From: Fusarium oxysporum f. sp. lycopersici 4287
Lineage: Eukaryota; Ascomycota; Sordariomycetes; Hypocreales; Nectriaceae
Length of the DNA: 64,000 bases
Assembly: GCF_000149955.1 (NCBI RefSeq)
Contig: NC_030994.1
Coordinates: forward strand, 620,001 to 684,000
Direction of reading: 5' to 3'
Shown in pieces: positions 23,723 through 35,214 of this stretch. Below the pieces are notes generated by a model. The model was not told the DNA's origin. It worked only from the letters and a program-made list of their open reading frames with translations, and ran no database searches. A program made the translations under genes and the position numbers. Each line of letters begins with the position of its first letter. Positions within the stretch are counted from its first letter, which is position 1.

Positions 23723-24679
23723 TCAAAACCAATTGTACCCGATTTGATACTGTTGGCACTGGTACTGCGGCATCGCAAAAGAATACTGTGCCGCTGGGAG
23801 AGATTGGCCGAAGAGCCCCTGATCCATAGATTGAGTGGGGACCTGGGGACGGGGTTGGTAAAAGGGAGCAGCCTGAGTATAAAGACTCGGGGCTGGAGTC
23901 TGGAATAGATTCTGGCCGTAAAGTTGGCCATCATCTCCGTGAAATGGAGCTTGAGACATGAAAGCAGAGGTGCTTTGCTCGGTCCCCAGGGCAGCAGCCA
24001 TCTCAGCAACCATCTCAGCCGCAGCCTTCTCAGCAGCCTCCCTAACATCCCTCTCGCGCGCCTTCTGTAACGCCTCCTGAAGCGCCACTTTGTCTCGTTG
24101 TTGAGCCTCCTTGTGGGCAGAAAGCCGCTTTGGTGGTTTGGCGACACGCTTGGGGCTCCGCTTTGGCTTCCCTTTGGCGGCAGCCCGGGACTTCTTGGGC
24201 CGGGATGCCTCGTTGAGCTCAGGAGTGACACACTTGAGGGCATCATTCGAGGCCACGTCGGCATCAAAAGCGAATTGAGGATCCGGGTTATGGGGCTTTG
24301 TGCCCTCAGTAACAACAGGAGAGGGCCCAATGTCAGAGGCAGGGCGAGTCACTTGCCCTTCTTTGCCCATGGGTAGTTGATCCTGAGGAACCAAGTTACT
24401 TTCCTCAGGGATGGCTGGTTCCAGCACCTCCGAAGGAACAGGAACGGGAAAAGCCAGGGTCATGTTGACACTGACATTGGGGGAGGGGGGAGGGGATGGG
24501 GGTGAACCCCAAAGAGTTTCATCCTCGGGACTCTCACCCGACGAGTCAGGATTTTGCTCAGTTTGCTTAGCCAGATCAAGAATCTCCCGAAGAGGCTCGA
24601 ACGCATTCCACCAGTGCTCATTTTCCATCTCAAGATCGATGGCTGAAGAAGGTGTAAGTGTAGGTGGAGGTGTCGTCAT
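23723..24679 (-). CDS. Unrecognised protein, basic coiled region and Q/P-rich tail
   Basis: This is a single-exon frame of 318 residues starting at ATG 24679. The N-terminal half is acidic and proline-rich (SPPSPPPSPNVSV). A basic patch near residues 164-195 (RPKKSRAAAKGKPKRSPKRVAKPPKR) follows. Next is an alanine/glutamate-rich helix likely to form a coiled coil (LQEALQKARERDVREAAEKA), and then a Q/Y/P-rich tail ending in YQCQQYQIGYNWF. The order acidic, basic, coil, Q-rich resembles transcription-associated proteins, but no named domain is visible. It converges with the AT-hook protein gene. The tail is low-complexity, so homology searches may be uninformative. Confidence 0.65.
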   Translation of the reverse strand: MTTPPPTLTPSSAIDLEMENEHWWNAFEPLREILDLAKQTEQNPDSSGESPEDETLWGSPPSPPPSPNVSVNMTLAFPVPVPSEVLEPAIPEESNLVPQDQLPMGKEGQVTRPASDIGPSPVVTEGTKPHNPDPQFAFDADVASNDALKCVTPELNEASRPKKSRAAAKGKPKRSPKRVAKPPKRLSAHKEAQQRDKVALQEALQKARERDVREAAEKAAAEMVAEMAAALGTEQSTSAFMSQAPFHGDDGQLYGQNLFQTPAPSLYTQAAPFYQPRPQVPTQSMDQGLFGQSLPAAQYSFAMPQYQCQQYQIGYNWF

Positions 24680-27059
24680 CTTGCTAAATTGAAACAAGGA
24701 ATGACAATTGGGTATAAGTAGGAAAAAGAAAAAAGGTTAAAAGTGTCTTGGTCGTCAGGTAATACTAAGTAGAAGTTGTTCAAGTTGTAATACAATTGTC
24801 AGTATCGAAGTGATGTCTGAAAGAGTAGAGATGAACTTGAAGATATTAAGGGGAAGAATAAGAGACTATCGAGAAGGGGGACACAGGGATATTTATAGGC
24901 AGAATTGAAGACTGTCTGAGAACAATGCCCTATATTCATTCAGTTGTAGCCCTGTGATAGTGTTTTATGATTTCACGCTTGAGTCTATTGATTTGAGTCA
25001 TTGATGATAGAAATGGAAGCACATGGATGGCAAAAACCTACGATATCACTGCATTGTTCCAATAACATCAAGAAATTATTTCACGCAGAACTCTCTTTCT
25101 TTTGCCGCTTAGGTGAAGAGTAAACAACACAGACAATGGAGTCAGCTCCCCCAGGCTATGATCCCAAGAATCATCATCTATTCGTTCACGGTGAAGCTTC
25201 TTGGGTTGAGTCACTGATAGAAGTATCGAGAGGCTATGGGAGGCGAATCCAAGTATATCATGGTTTTGTTCCAATGATCACAAGACATTAATTCACGCAA
25301 AACCCTTGCGCTGAGCCGCAAGAACGAATGAAGCCGACAGGGCGAAATAAAGTACGAGGAGGAGGCAATCGATGACCATCATCTATTCGTTCACGGTGAA
25401 GTCTCTTTGGTTGAGTCACTGATAGAAGCTCCGAGAGGTTAAGGTAGGCGAAGCCGAATATGTCACGATGTTTTTTCTAATGATAATAAGACACCCTGAG
25501 CCCTTGCCCTGAGCCATAACAGTGAATGGAACAGAGAAGGGAGACTACGTGAGTGAATTTTTTGATAGTGGGATATTACTCTACGCTAAACTCTCTTACC
25601 TCGAGCAAATGGAGGAAATGAGTCGACACGGGGGGGCAGAGAGTCTATCGTGTGAGCCTCATGCACCAGTAATGGTGGACTTTAATTCGCCCTGAATATC
25701 ACAGAGGTGAGTGCCCTCCCAACATGATTTCAATTTGATAAAAGCTTGACATTAATACAAAAAGGAGATCTACAGAAATCTACCATCATAGGGAAGCATA
25801 CCACAGTCTTGTAGGAATGAATGGAAAGCAGAATACATCGTCAGAAATTGATTTAACAGGTTATAAGTGAGGCACTACGAGGTGTGGTTGAGCTGCAGAC
25901 TTGATGTTGATAGTTCTAACCAATAACATTCAAAACATTCTGAAGGAGTGATGGTCTTAGAGCCTCACTACTTTAAAATGTTGGTGAAGCTTAATACTGG
26001 GGCAACGAATCAGGGCTGTTTATTTGGTTCTTATATACTATAAAGTTCCCTGCGTGAATTTTCCGACTTGCTAAACTTTTGAACAGCTGAACTTTCGTTA
26101 AAGCAGACTCTATGTGCTCCGCCTCAGCTACATAGATACACCCCGAGAGTAGATATCGACCCGAGCAAGCATATGACCCCCCGTAAGGCCAGTATAAGAA
26201 TGCACGGTGACAGGCAACTTTGATAATTGTATGGGATGACATTTCCTGCTTTAGAATTGAAAGTAATTTTGGTGCGAGCACATGGACCATGAGAGGGTTT
26301 CTACGGGCTTCTTTGACGTCATAGATTCTCAGTGAAGAATTGCATGCCCAATATATGCGATTTCAACCTTAACCTTGGCCAAAGAGGCCTCAGGCATGAG
26401 CAGTCACCCTGCCTGGAGAAGGCGAACGGTAGAGACCAAAGAACACACTCAGATGAGGGCTTTGCAGACACTTAAAAATGGTGTGTAAATATTGAGCGAA
26501 GCTGAGATGGTTTGAATTGAGATATGCGGGAGAGCCTCTCAGGGGTTCTCCTATTATACTTGTAGTGGATATGCGTCCCAACGAGAACCGTATGTGAGGC
26601 TCTGCAAATGTGGCTCCCTCCCAATGGGACATGCAGGTACCAAACCTTACTAGAACTGCTATTCGATATCTGCATAAAATTGTATAGAAGCATCGCGAGG
26701 TGCGTGTGCTCGAATGGTTTGATACTGCGAAACAGTGTCTGTGTGTACCTTGCTTCTGTTCGCCTAGTGTTTGCTCCATGATTGTGGCTAGTTAAAGAAT
26801 AAAGAAAATAGAAACAGCGTGATACTTGATGGAGAATGTAGCGGACTCTTGCTGTTACACTAATGCAAGCATCCGCGCAAACAACCTCCCTCAGTAGCCT
26901 CCACCTCAAGGCACCTTCCACCTCCGACAATCCTTTTCCTGTCTCTCTGGTATTCAATCGTCAGAAATATCAGTACAGGGCTTATTCCTCTCTTCCTTTG
27001 ATCGCTCTCTCAATGCAAATGTATCTTCATCCTGAGCAGTAACTAATCCACGCTTCAAC
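24680..27059. other. 2.4-kb gene-poor region with diverged tandem repeat
   Basis: No frame here is convincing. The stretch contains a diverged ~205-bp tandem repeat (24974-25520) and AT-rich sequence. The last ~200 bp is the Dicer promoter and leader. The region lies between the unrecognised gene pair and the Dicer gene. Confidence 0.5.
24974..25520. repeat. Diverged ~205-bp tandem repeat array
   Basis: Two nearly full copies begin at about 25043 and 25253, with a partial copy before (24974-25042) and after (25460-25520). The best-conserved block, catcatctattcgttcacgg, occurs at 25172 and 25377, exactly 205 bp apart. It is followed in both copies by gttgagtcactgatagaag. A second block, gttccaat(a/g)a, marks the copy starts. 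Copies have diverged by substitutions and small indels. No frame stays open through the copies. Confidence 0.8.
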
Positions 27060-30000
27060 ATGTCGGATCACGAGTACATCGACACTGATGACGAAGACGA
27101 TCGATATCGCCTCATCGTGAACCCGTCGAAGCCTCGAAAGATCACGGAAAAGAAGCTCCGAGACCAAGCTGCTCTACAAGCGCACATAGAAAAGACACAG
27201 AGAGATGCCGCAAGGAGTGCCGCTCCTTTCAGCGATCCTAGTAAACAGTCCCTCGCCCAGCTCATGAACCAGAACGAGAGCCACAAGATCATCGCCTCGC
27301 CTCGAGAATACCAGATTGAACTGTTCGAGCGCGCTAAAGAGAGAAACCTCCTTGTGGTGTTGCCTACAGGTATGTTTCGCTACCAATCTGGAGGCTCGCT
27401 AATAGAGTAGGTACTGGCAAAACACTCATCTCCGCCTTGCTGCTACGACATCACCTCGAACAAGAGCTGGAAGCTCGAGCCATCGGAAAGCCCAAGAAAG
27501 TCGCCTTTTTCCTAGTAGAAAAGGTCGCCCTCTGTGTTCAGCAACATGCAGTCCTCAGCTGCAACCTCGGGGCCCACCCTGTCACCAAGTTCGTAGGCCA
27601 TATGAAAGGCATGACGAAGACCAAAGAATACTGGGATGAGAAGTTTGGCGAAAACATGGTTGTGGTCTGCACTGCTCAGATCCTCCTCGACTGCCTCACT
27701 TGCGGCTTCATCACCATGTCCCGGATAAATCTTCTCATATTCGACGAAGCACACCACACAAAGAAGAAGCACCCGTACGCTCGAATTATGGATGGGTATT
27801 ATTGCAAACACGAAGGCGAAAAACCTCGCATACTGGGAATGACTGCTTCGCCTGTGGACGCGCGCACCAAGGACGTGAGAGACACTGCCCTGGAGCTTGA
27901 GAGGTCTCTTGACAGCCAGATTGCAACGATTTCAGATGAGGTGCTGATGGAAACCATGCACCGAAAGAAGCAAACCGAAGAAACTGTCAACTACAGCAGG
28001 CCTGAAGCTCCCGATGATACAAAGACGCATCTATGGGAGCAGATCTTTGCCCTAGTTTCTCGCAACGAACAGTTCAAGCTGTCGCTCGAATTCACAAAAG
28101 AGGCCTCGTCAGTCCTCGGTACTTGGTGTGCGGACCGATATTGGGAGCTCGCAATGACAGATCTCGAGACTGAACGGCTCGCAGCCAGAACTAGTCGGGA
28201 ATTTGTTGGAGACATTGCAGTAACAAGAGCAGATCTAGCAACAGAGGCCGTCCGGCGTGTCCAGGAAATTGTTCAGGCTCACAAGTTCGGTGCAATCGAC
28301 CCAAAGGCCGAAGGGCTCTCGGCCAAGGTGAAAAGTCTCCATGAGATCTTGTCGCACGCTTTCACAATGGATGGCACCAAGCGTTGCATTGTTTTTGTCG
28401 AGAAGCGATACACAGCCCGTTTACTTTCGGATCTCTATAGCCAACCTTCCATGAGGATCCTAGGAATGTCTGCTTCATACATGGTGAGTAGTAGCCTTTC
28501 GGGTTGACTTTGCTAATAATTGCAGGTTGGCTGTCAATCAACCAATTCGAGCTTCGGCACCATGTCGTTTCGAGAACAAGTCCTGGCTCTCCACGAATTC
28601 AAGCGCGGCAATACCAACTGCCTTTTCACAACACCTGTTGCAGAAGAGGGCATCGATGTTCCAGATTGCGACCTTGTTATTCGTTTCGATCTCTACAACT
28701 CCGTAATCCAATATTTGCAATCCAAAGGACGCGCTCGACAAGCACGCTCTCGATATATCACCATGATGGAGGAGGGAAATTTGACACATATTCGAAGTGC
28801 GAAACAAGCATTGAGAGATTCACAAGCTCTGGAGAAGTTCTGTCTCTATCTTTCTGCTGACCGAAAACTTCATGATGATTTGATAGACGAGGACATGGAG
28901 ATGATGGTTGAGCGCATGCAGCATCAAGTGTACAAGATACCTTCGACGGGCGCACGCCTTACGTTTCCCGCCAGCCTTGAAATCCTGGCCAGATTTGTTT
29001 CTCACTTGTCAACTGACAGCTACGCCAAAGTTGAATACCAAGTACAGAAGGTTGGCGATCGATATCTAGCTGACGTGGTCATGCCATTACAGTCCCCGGT
29101 CAACTTTGTGAAGGGTACCCAACAGCGTAGCAAATTGCTGGCCAAGTGTTCTGCAGCATTTGAAGCCTGCAAGATACTGATCAGAGACAAACATGTTGAC
29201 GGCAATCTTCAGCCGACATTCAAGAAAAAGGTTCACGCTATGCGGAACGCACGGCTAGCTGTGAGTTCAAACAAGAAGGCTGACTACGACATGCGATTGC
29301 GGCCAGAGATTTGGGCTGAACGAGGGGAGTGGACTGAATGTTTTGCGACTACAATCACCATCAAAGACGGGGACGCCCTTAGGAAGGCAATAGCCGGAAA
29401 GTCGTTGATACTTCTCTCGCGCAAGCCGATCCCGAAACTGCCAGGTGTTCCTCTATTCTTTGGCAATGGAAATTCCTCTATCGCTGAATTGACGCCTAAT
29501 CAGGATGCTCTTCAACTCAGTCCTGAAGAAGCTGATGGATTGACCAAATTCACTCATCGGGTATTCGCCGATGTGTTCAGCAAAGAATACGATACCACGT
29601 CCGACCAATATCCATACCTCCTCGCACCTTATGCCGACAGTCCCCAATCAGACACTCGATCACATATTGATTGGGATGTTGTTAATCTTGTGAGCAAGAA
29701 CGAGGTGCTCGAATGGGAGAATGCGCCAGAAGACTTCTTCGTCAACAAGCTTGTGACTGATCCATATGATGGAGGACGCAAGCTTGTCATCAAAGGTATC
29801 GACAAAACGAAGAAGCCATCCGACCCAACACCCGAAGGAGTCCCCGAATCAAGAAGCAGAGCTTATAGGTCTGTGGAACCGACAATCATGCAATACAGTA
29901 ACAGTCTGTATTATAAATCTCGCCAAAGGGTGAAGTGGCGAGATGATCAGCCTGTGGTCAAGGCAGAGCTTCTTTCCTTGAGACGAAACCTTCTGGATGA

Positions 30001-31687
30001 GTTTGAAGTTGACGAGAAGGTCAACATGGAGTGTTTCATCATTCTGGAGCCTCTCCATGTGTCCCCTGTAAGTTGAATCCCAGCCTTGATGCTTGTCTAA
30101 TTTTCCCAGCTACCTATCGATGTGGTCTCTATGGCCATGGCATTTCCAGCAATCATCCACCGAATAGATTCCGTCCTGATTGTGTTGGATGCATGCAATC
30201 TCCTTGACCTTGAAATTCCACCAGAACTCGCACTAGAGGCCATGACCAAAGACAGCGACAACTCTGGGGAGTATGACACAGAACAGATCAATTTCCAAAC
30301 AGGCATGGGCGACAACTATGAACGGCTAGAGTTCCTCGGCGACTGTTTTCTCAAGATGGCCACCACGATCTCAATCTACACACTGATGCCTGACGGAAAT
30401 GAGTGCAAATACCACGTTGAGCGCATGCTTCTCATTTGCAACCAAAACCTCTTCAATCATGCGGTTGATCGCAAACTCCAAGAGTTCGTCCGATCCAAGG
30501 CTTTTGACAGACGAACATGGTACCCGGATCTTCCACTCAAGAAAGGAAAGGCACCGAAAACTTCGATGAAGCATAATCTGGCCGACAAGACGATTGCAGA
30601 CGTATGTGAAGCTCTCATTGGGGCAGCATACCTCACAAGCAAGGCCAGCAACATGGATCTGGCTGTCAAAGCCGTGACGCGAATGACCAAGTCAAAGAAC
30701 CACAAGATGAAAGCTTTCAAAGATTACTATAAAGCCTACAAGGTGCCTGAGTGGCAGGAAGGTAATGCGTCCGCCTCTCAACGCAGCCTTGTGCAAAAGG
30801 TGGCACAAGCTACAGGATATCGCTTCAAGTCTGCACAGCTTGTCCAGAGTGCATTCAAACATCCTTCGTGGCCATATGAGTCTGTCCCAGATTATCAGCG
30901 CCTCGAATTTCTGGGCGATTCACTTCTCGACATGGCCATCGTCGATTATCTCTATCAAAACTTCCCCAGAGCAGACCCTCAGTGGCTGACGGAACACAAG
31001 ATGGCCATGGTATCGAATCAGTTCCTTGGATGCCTCTGCGTTAAGCTTGGTCTGCACCAACACCTACTCTCCAGCACATCGAGTCTTCTCAGCCAAATCC
31101 GCGATTATGTCGTCGAACTCGAAGTTGCTGAAGAAAATGCTCGCAAGGAAGCGAAAGAAGATGGGACTCCCATGCGCAAGGACTTCTGGCTGAAGGTGGA
31201 CTCGGCACCCAAGGTTTACGCCGATGTGATTGAAGCTCTTGTTGGAGCCATGTTTGTCGATACCAAGTACAAATTTTCGGTCGTCGAGAATTTCTTCACC
31301 AAGTTCATCCAGCCATATTTCCAAGACATGAGATTATACGACACTTTTGCGAACAAACACCCAGTCACTTTTCTCTCCAAGAAGATGCATCAGGAATTTG
31401 GTTGCACAAACTGGCGCATCAGCGCAGAGGTTGTACCATGCAGTGCAGATCAAGGCATGGCGGCGCTGAAAGATACCGAAATGTGCGCTGTTTTCATGGT
31501 GCATCAAAAGGTTATCGTGGATGACACATCTGAGAGTGGGAGGTATTCTAAGCAGCGTGCCGCGACGAAAGCGCTCGAGATACTTGATTCGTTTGGTGAG
31601 GATGTTGAGGCGGCGAAGAGGTTTTTGGGGTGTGATTGTCAGCTTGGAGGAGGGGATGTTGAGGTTGATCATGGAACAGCTGTTTGA
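27060..31687 (+). CDS. dcl1: Dicer-like endoribonuclease, DCL1 type
   Basis: This enzyme cuts double-stranded RNA into small RNAs for RNA silencing. Four exons (27060-27369, 27411-28483, 28526-30067, 30110-31687) encode 1500 residues, normal for a fungal Dicer. Domains in order are a helicase with P-loop PTGTGKT near 103, DEAHH near 213 and a motif VI-like SKGRARQARSR; a dicer dimerisation domain near 595-690; RNase IIIa (ERLEFLGDCFLKMA near 1046); RNase IIIb (QRLEFLGDSLLDMA near 1237); and a C-terminal dsRNA-binding-like segment. No clear PAZ domain is visible, as in other fungal Dicers. The block IASPREYQIELFERAK favours DCL1 over DCL2 (recollection of the family). Intron 1 splits the P-loop codons. 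It is convergent with the ARF-fusion gene. Confidence 0.93.
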
Positions 31688-31943
31688 GCTGAAGTCGGCA
31701 CTAGAATTGGAGGGCATGTGTTTCAGAGACATAAAGCGCTTCATAGCGTTAGAAGCGTAGACAAAGATCATAGAGCAATTAAAATGTTGCGTTGATGTGT
31801 TCTTGGTCCCCTGAGTGCATCGCTGAGAGCCTTGATTGAGCTAGCTTCTCCTCCGACCAAGGCTCCAGACATGATAAAATATCTCATATCCAAAGTATCA
31901 TAAGAATTAATCCATTGCGACTTGTATATAATCCCATTCATAA

Positions 31944-34129
31944 CTATTTGGCCCTCTCAGGTACAATACTAGAGAGCCCCCGTCTATCAGGCATCACATA
32001 CCCATCCCTCGCCTCAACACTCCCCCACAACTGCGGCGAATAATACACAAACGGTAAATCCTCAAACGCCAAACCCGAATTCCCCTTAATAAACTCCTCA
32101 AACCCCATGTCTTTCCGTCCCGCCAGTGCAATTTGGATCTGCTGTACCCAGAACATAGCCTGTGTCAAACCAGTCCATTTAGCAATCTCGAGCGCCGTTG
32201 ACGAAGCTAGCGAAGCATCACCGCGTTTTGTGCTCGTAGCGGTAGATTTGGTCTTTTCTGTAAGACGGTTGAATAGGAAACGGATGAGACTCGCGTGGCT
32301 GGCGACGTTGAGTTCGGACTCTGGGATGAGTTTTGCTTCGTCGACGAGGAGTGCTGCTAGAAAGTCTAGGTCCTCAGGGGGTGGGAGGTCTGTATTCGTT
32401 GAGCGGTGGTTCATGGAGTTTATCATTTGTGAACGAGCGAGGTCTTTTCTTGCTTGTGATGGTAAACCGAAGATATTGGGGAGAGGTTTCTTGTCGGGGT
32501 TGACGAATGTCATTCGAGCGGCGATGCTCTCCCACGTTGATTGGGAGTAATACTCCCTCCACTCATCACCCTTAATGTCGAACAGAGACTTAAACGCCTC
32601 GTAAGTGGTAAATTGGCTTTCGGACGATTCAACCTCCAAGGAGCGGGTATAGGCGTGAATGATCTGAATCCAGAAATACGCCTGTGTCTCAGAGTACGGA
32701 GGAACCGAAGAATCCGAAGCCCTCAAACGCATAGTCGAAGACTGCAGTGCTTCAAGAGCCTGTTTAACAACCCCTCCCCGTCTAAGCTTTGACGAAAGAG
32801 TCTTTTGAACCACCGAAAACGCAAATCGAGGCAGCCGATCAACATCGTTCACAGCTTTCTCTCGCAAAGGCGCAGAAGTGGCCTGCTTAATAGTGGGAAG
32901 AGGCTGTAAGTCAGGAAGACTATAGTGATCCCGAGCTAGCTGCGAGAACAGCAGGTTCTTGGAGTAGTATGATCTCCAGAGGCCCGAGTTCATGAGATGG
33001 GGTGCTGAGAAGACGATGTCGGCGTAGTCTTCTCGAGAGGGGAATTTGTCGAGGTGTGCTTTTGCTTGGTATTCTATTGCAGCGACTTGTATTTGATGAA
33101 GCCAGAATATCGTCATCGTTCTAAATAGTCAGTCATCAGAAATAGGGAGTGGATGGGTGACATACTTGTGCGCTGTGTTGCGAAACCTCTCAGGATTTCC
33201 CTCCCGCAGCCGATTCAAATGCTTCATAAACTCATCAGCACACTCCAACAATCCCAATCCTTTACCGAAACAATCGTGCATGACGAAGAAACCCGCCCTG
33301 AGATGAGTGAAATGATCCCACTCCTCCAAAGTTCCATCTAGAAACGATTCCCAGAACGTCTTGGCATCAGCACTCTCAGCATTAGCCGTTCTAATCCTAT
33401 TGCGAAGTTCCTCTTCACTCGGCCCTTTCTCCCTCTGTTCAATCTCAGCTTTCGTATCCTTACCTGCGTTCTTCGGTTTCAACGTCTTTCGTATCTCATC
33501 CATGACGTTATGAACCTGGCAACCCCATAGGGCACTTAGACCAGAATTATCCAGGATCTTTATATCGAGCTTATCAGCATATGGCTTGATCTCAGCTTCT
33601 ATCTTAGCCTTTAGTTCTTTTACGACTTTTGGTCGTTCTTCTTCCGAGAGGAGGTCTTGTTTGTTGAAGATGATAAACATGTGCTTTGCCTCGTATTCAA
33701 GCATCATATTCATTCCCATGCGGAGATACTCAAGCGAGAACTCAACACGATCAGGATCTGCGTCGGTGCAGCTTTGAATGAATACTAGGAAGCGATCTTG
33801 GGCCATGTAGTGTCGTATGAGAGGACGAATGGCATCACAGCCTAGATTGTTAGCTGAGATCGTGGGCTACAGAGGATAGCTTACCTCCAACGTCCCAGAG
33901 GGTAACTTTCTCTCCATCAGGACAGTCTATAGTCTCGACATTGAAGCCAATTGTCGGAAGGGCCTGCACAGCTTCATTAAACTTGAGTCTGTATAGAAAT
34001 GTTGTTTTACCGGATGCGTCATTGCCTAGAACGAGGCCGACATGTTCGCGGCCTCCGCCCAAGAGCCAACGAGCGATGCCTGGGACATTAGCATTGAAAC
34101 GACCACTGCTTACAATAAAACTTACGCAT
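31944..34129 (-). CDS. ARF-like small GTPase fused to three tandem repeats
   Basis: Four exons (34126-34129, 33885-34079, 33166-33841, 31944-33120) encode 683 residues; exon 1 supplies only ATGC. Residues 1-~190 are an ARF-family GTPase with P-loop GNDASGKTT, switch I PTIGFNVE, switch II WDVGG and the base-recognition motif NKQD. ARFs normally stop near 180 residues. Here about 490 more follow, built from three tandem units of ~150 residues. Each unit has an amphipathic (F)WxxQI segment, then a YYS motif, then S-x-x-A-R-x-x-(Y/F)-x-x-P-D. These lie near residues 293-368, 438-506 and 611-677. An ARF-like role in membrane traffic is plausible. The repeat's function is unknown to me. No myristoylation glycine is present at position 2 (MRIARW). 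Confidence 0.85.
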
Positions 34130-34421
34130 GATTATTGAGGATTGAATTGAGTTGAAGATTAAGCAGAAACAGAAATAACAGGCTCTTTTATATGTTATTC
34201 AAAGTCGCTGCCTTGAAGTGGGGAGCTGAGATTAGACGTGGCTTCAAGAATCTGCCTTGCTCTTCAGCTTCTCAAAATAACTACGCTAAGTGTCCACTCC
34301 AGCCCCTCAGATTCTAGTTCGGCAACGAGGTAATGCTTTACAGTCTTCGTGAGAGGATTGAACTATACTATTCATTTCCATGCAAATCTAGTCCACCATG
34401 CTCCAGCCTTGGGTATCAATC

Positions 34422-35214
34422 CTAATCCATAGACCCAGCAAGCGCAACAGCACTAAACCTCAAATCCTTACCCTCCCTCTCCAAAAACTTCAACGCCCCC
34501 AGCGCCAGGCCCTTTGGACTCAGCACATCCTCGTTATCCTCCAGATCGCCTCGTCGGATAGGTCCTTTTCGCCGTCCGTCGAGTTCCCACAATCCACCGT
34601 CTGTGCCCTTGGCGAAGCATACGTAGTGTAGCTCCACGTCGTCTTCTGCAGCGGGCGCGGGTGTGTCGCCTTGTGTAGCAGCTTCTTTATGCGCAGTCGC
34701 GAGATCAGGTGTCGTTTCGAGAACTTTTGCGCGGCCGTGGGGATCAAGAGGGATACTCTTCTTGATCAATACATCAAGCGTGGAATCCTCCTCTACCAGA
34801 CGTTAGCCTCATTCTTTTCCCCCAGCAAATAAACATACCGATGAAATTTCGAGCATTTCCATTGCTGACAGCATGCAACAAGCCCATCAACCCACAGGCA
34901 TTCCTGATTGTCTGCGGCCACCAGAGCACAGGCTCCGTATCCCCCTTGCCCTTGTACTCATCGGCCAGACTATCCTCGGCCATGCGGTGACTCTCGTACA
35001 CAGCGCTAACAGGGAACACGAGCAGCAGAGCGAGCGCGGGGCGGGGTATAAAGGCGAGCAGGTCTGGATCAGTGAGGGAGTAGACGTCGTGCATTGCGAG
35101 AGCGTTTGAGACGCCGAGTTTGTGGATGAGGGTTGTCATTAGCTCGGGGTTGGCTTCGAGAGGGATGAAGGCCGGGCGGGAGTCGGAGGGGTTGGGGTCT
35201 GTTGTTGAAGACAT
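34422..35214 (-). CDS. YUH1: Ubiquitin C-terminal hydrolase (UCH family, Yuh1-like)
   Basis: This is a cysteine protease that frees ubiquitin or Nedd8/Rub1 from small C-terminal adducts and precursors. Two exons (34839-35214 and 34422-34792, intron 34793-34838) encode 248 residues, the normal UCH size. The N terminus FIPLEANPELMTTLIHKLGV is typical. The active-site elements are the oxyanion glutamine in WWPQTIRNACGLMG with catalytic cysteine, the histidine in ELHYVCF, and the aspartate in WELDGRRKGP. Acceptor choice at 34793 is fixed by phase, because the next AG leads straight to a stop. It lies head-to-tail with the ARF-fusion gene, 292 bp upstream of it on the same strand. Confidence 0.93.

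Noticed and set aside
24974..25520. CRISPR-like or satellite array
   Set aside because: The 205-bp unit is far too long and diverged for CRISPR, and the organism is a fungus; only two near-complete copies exist.
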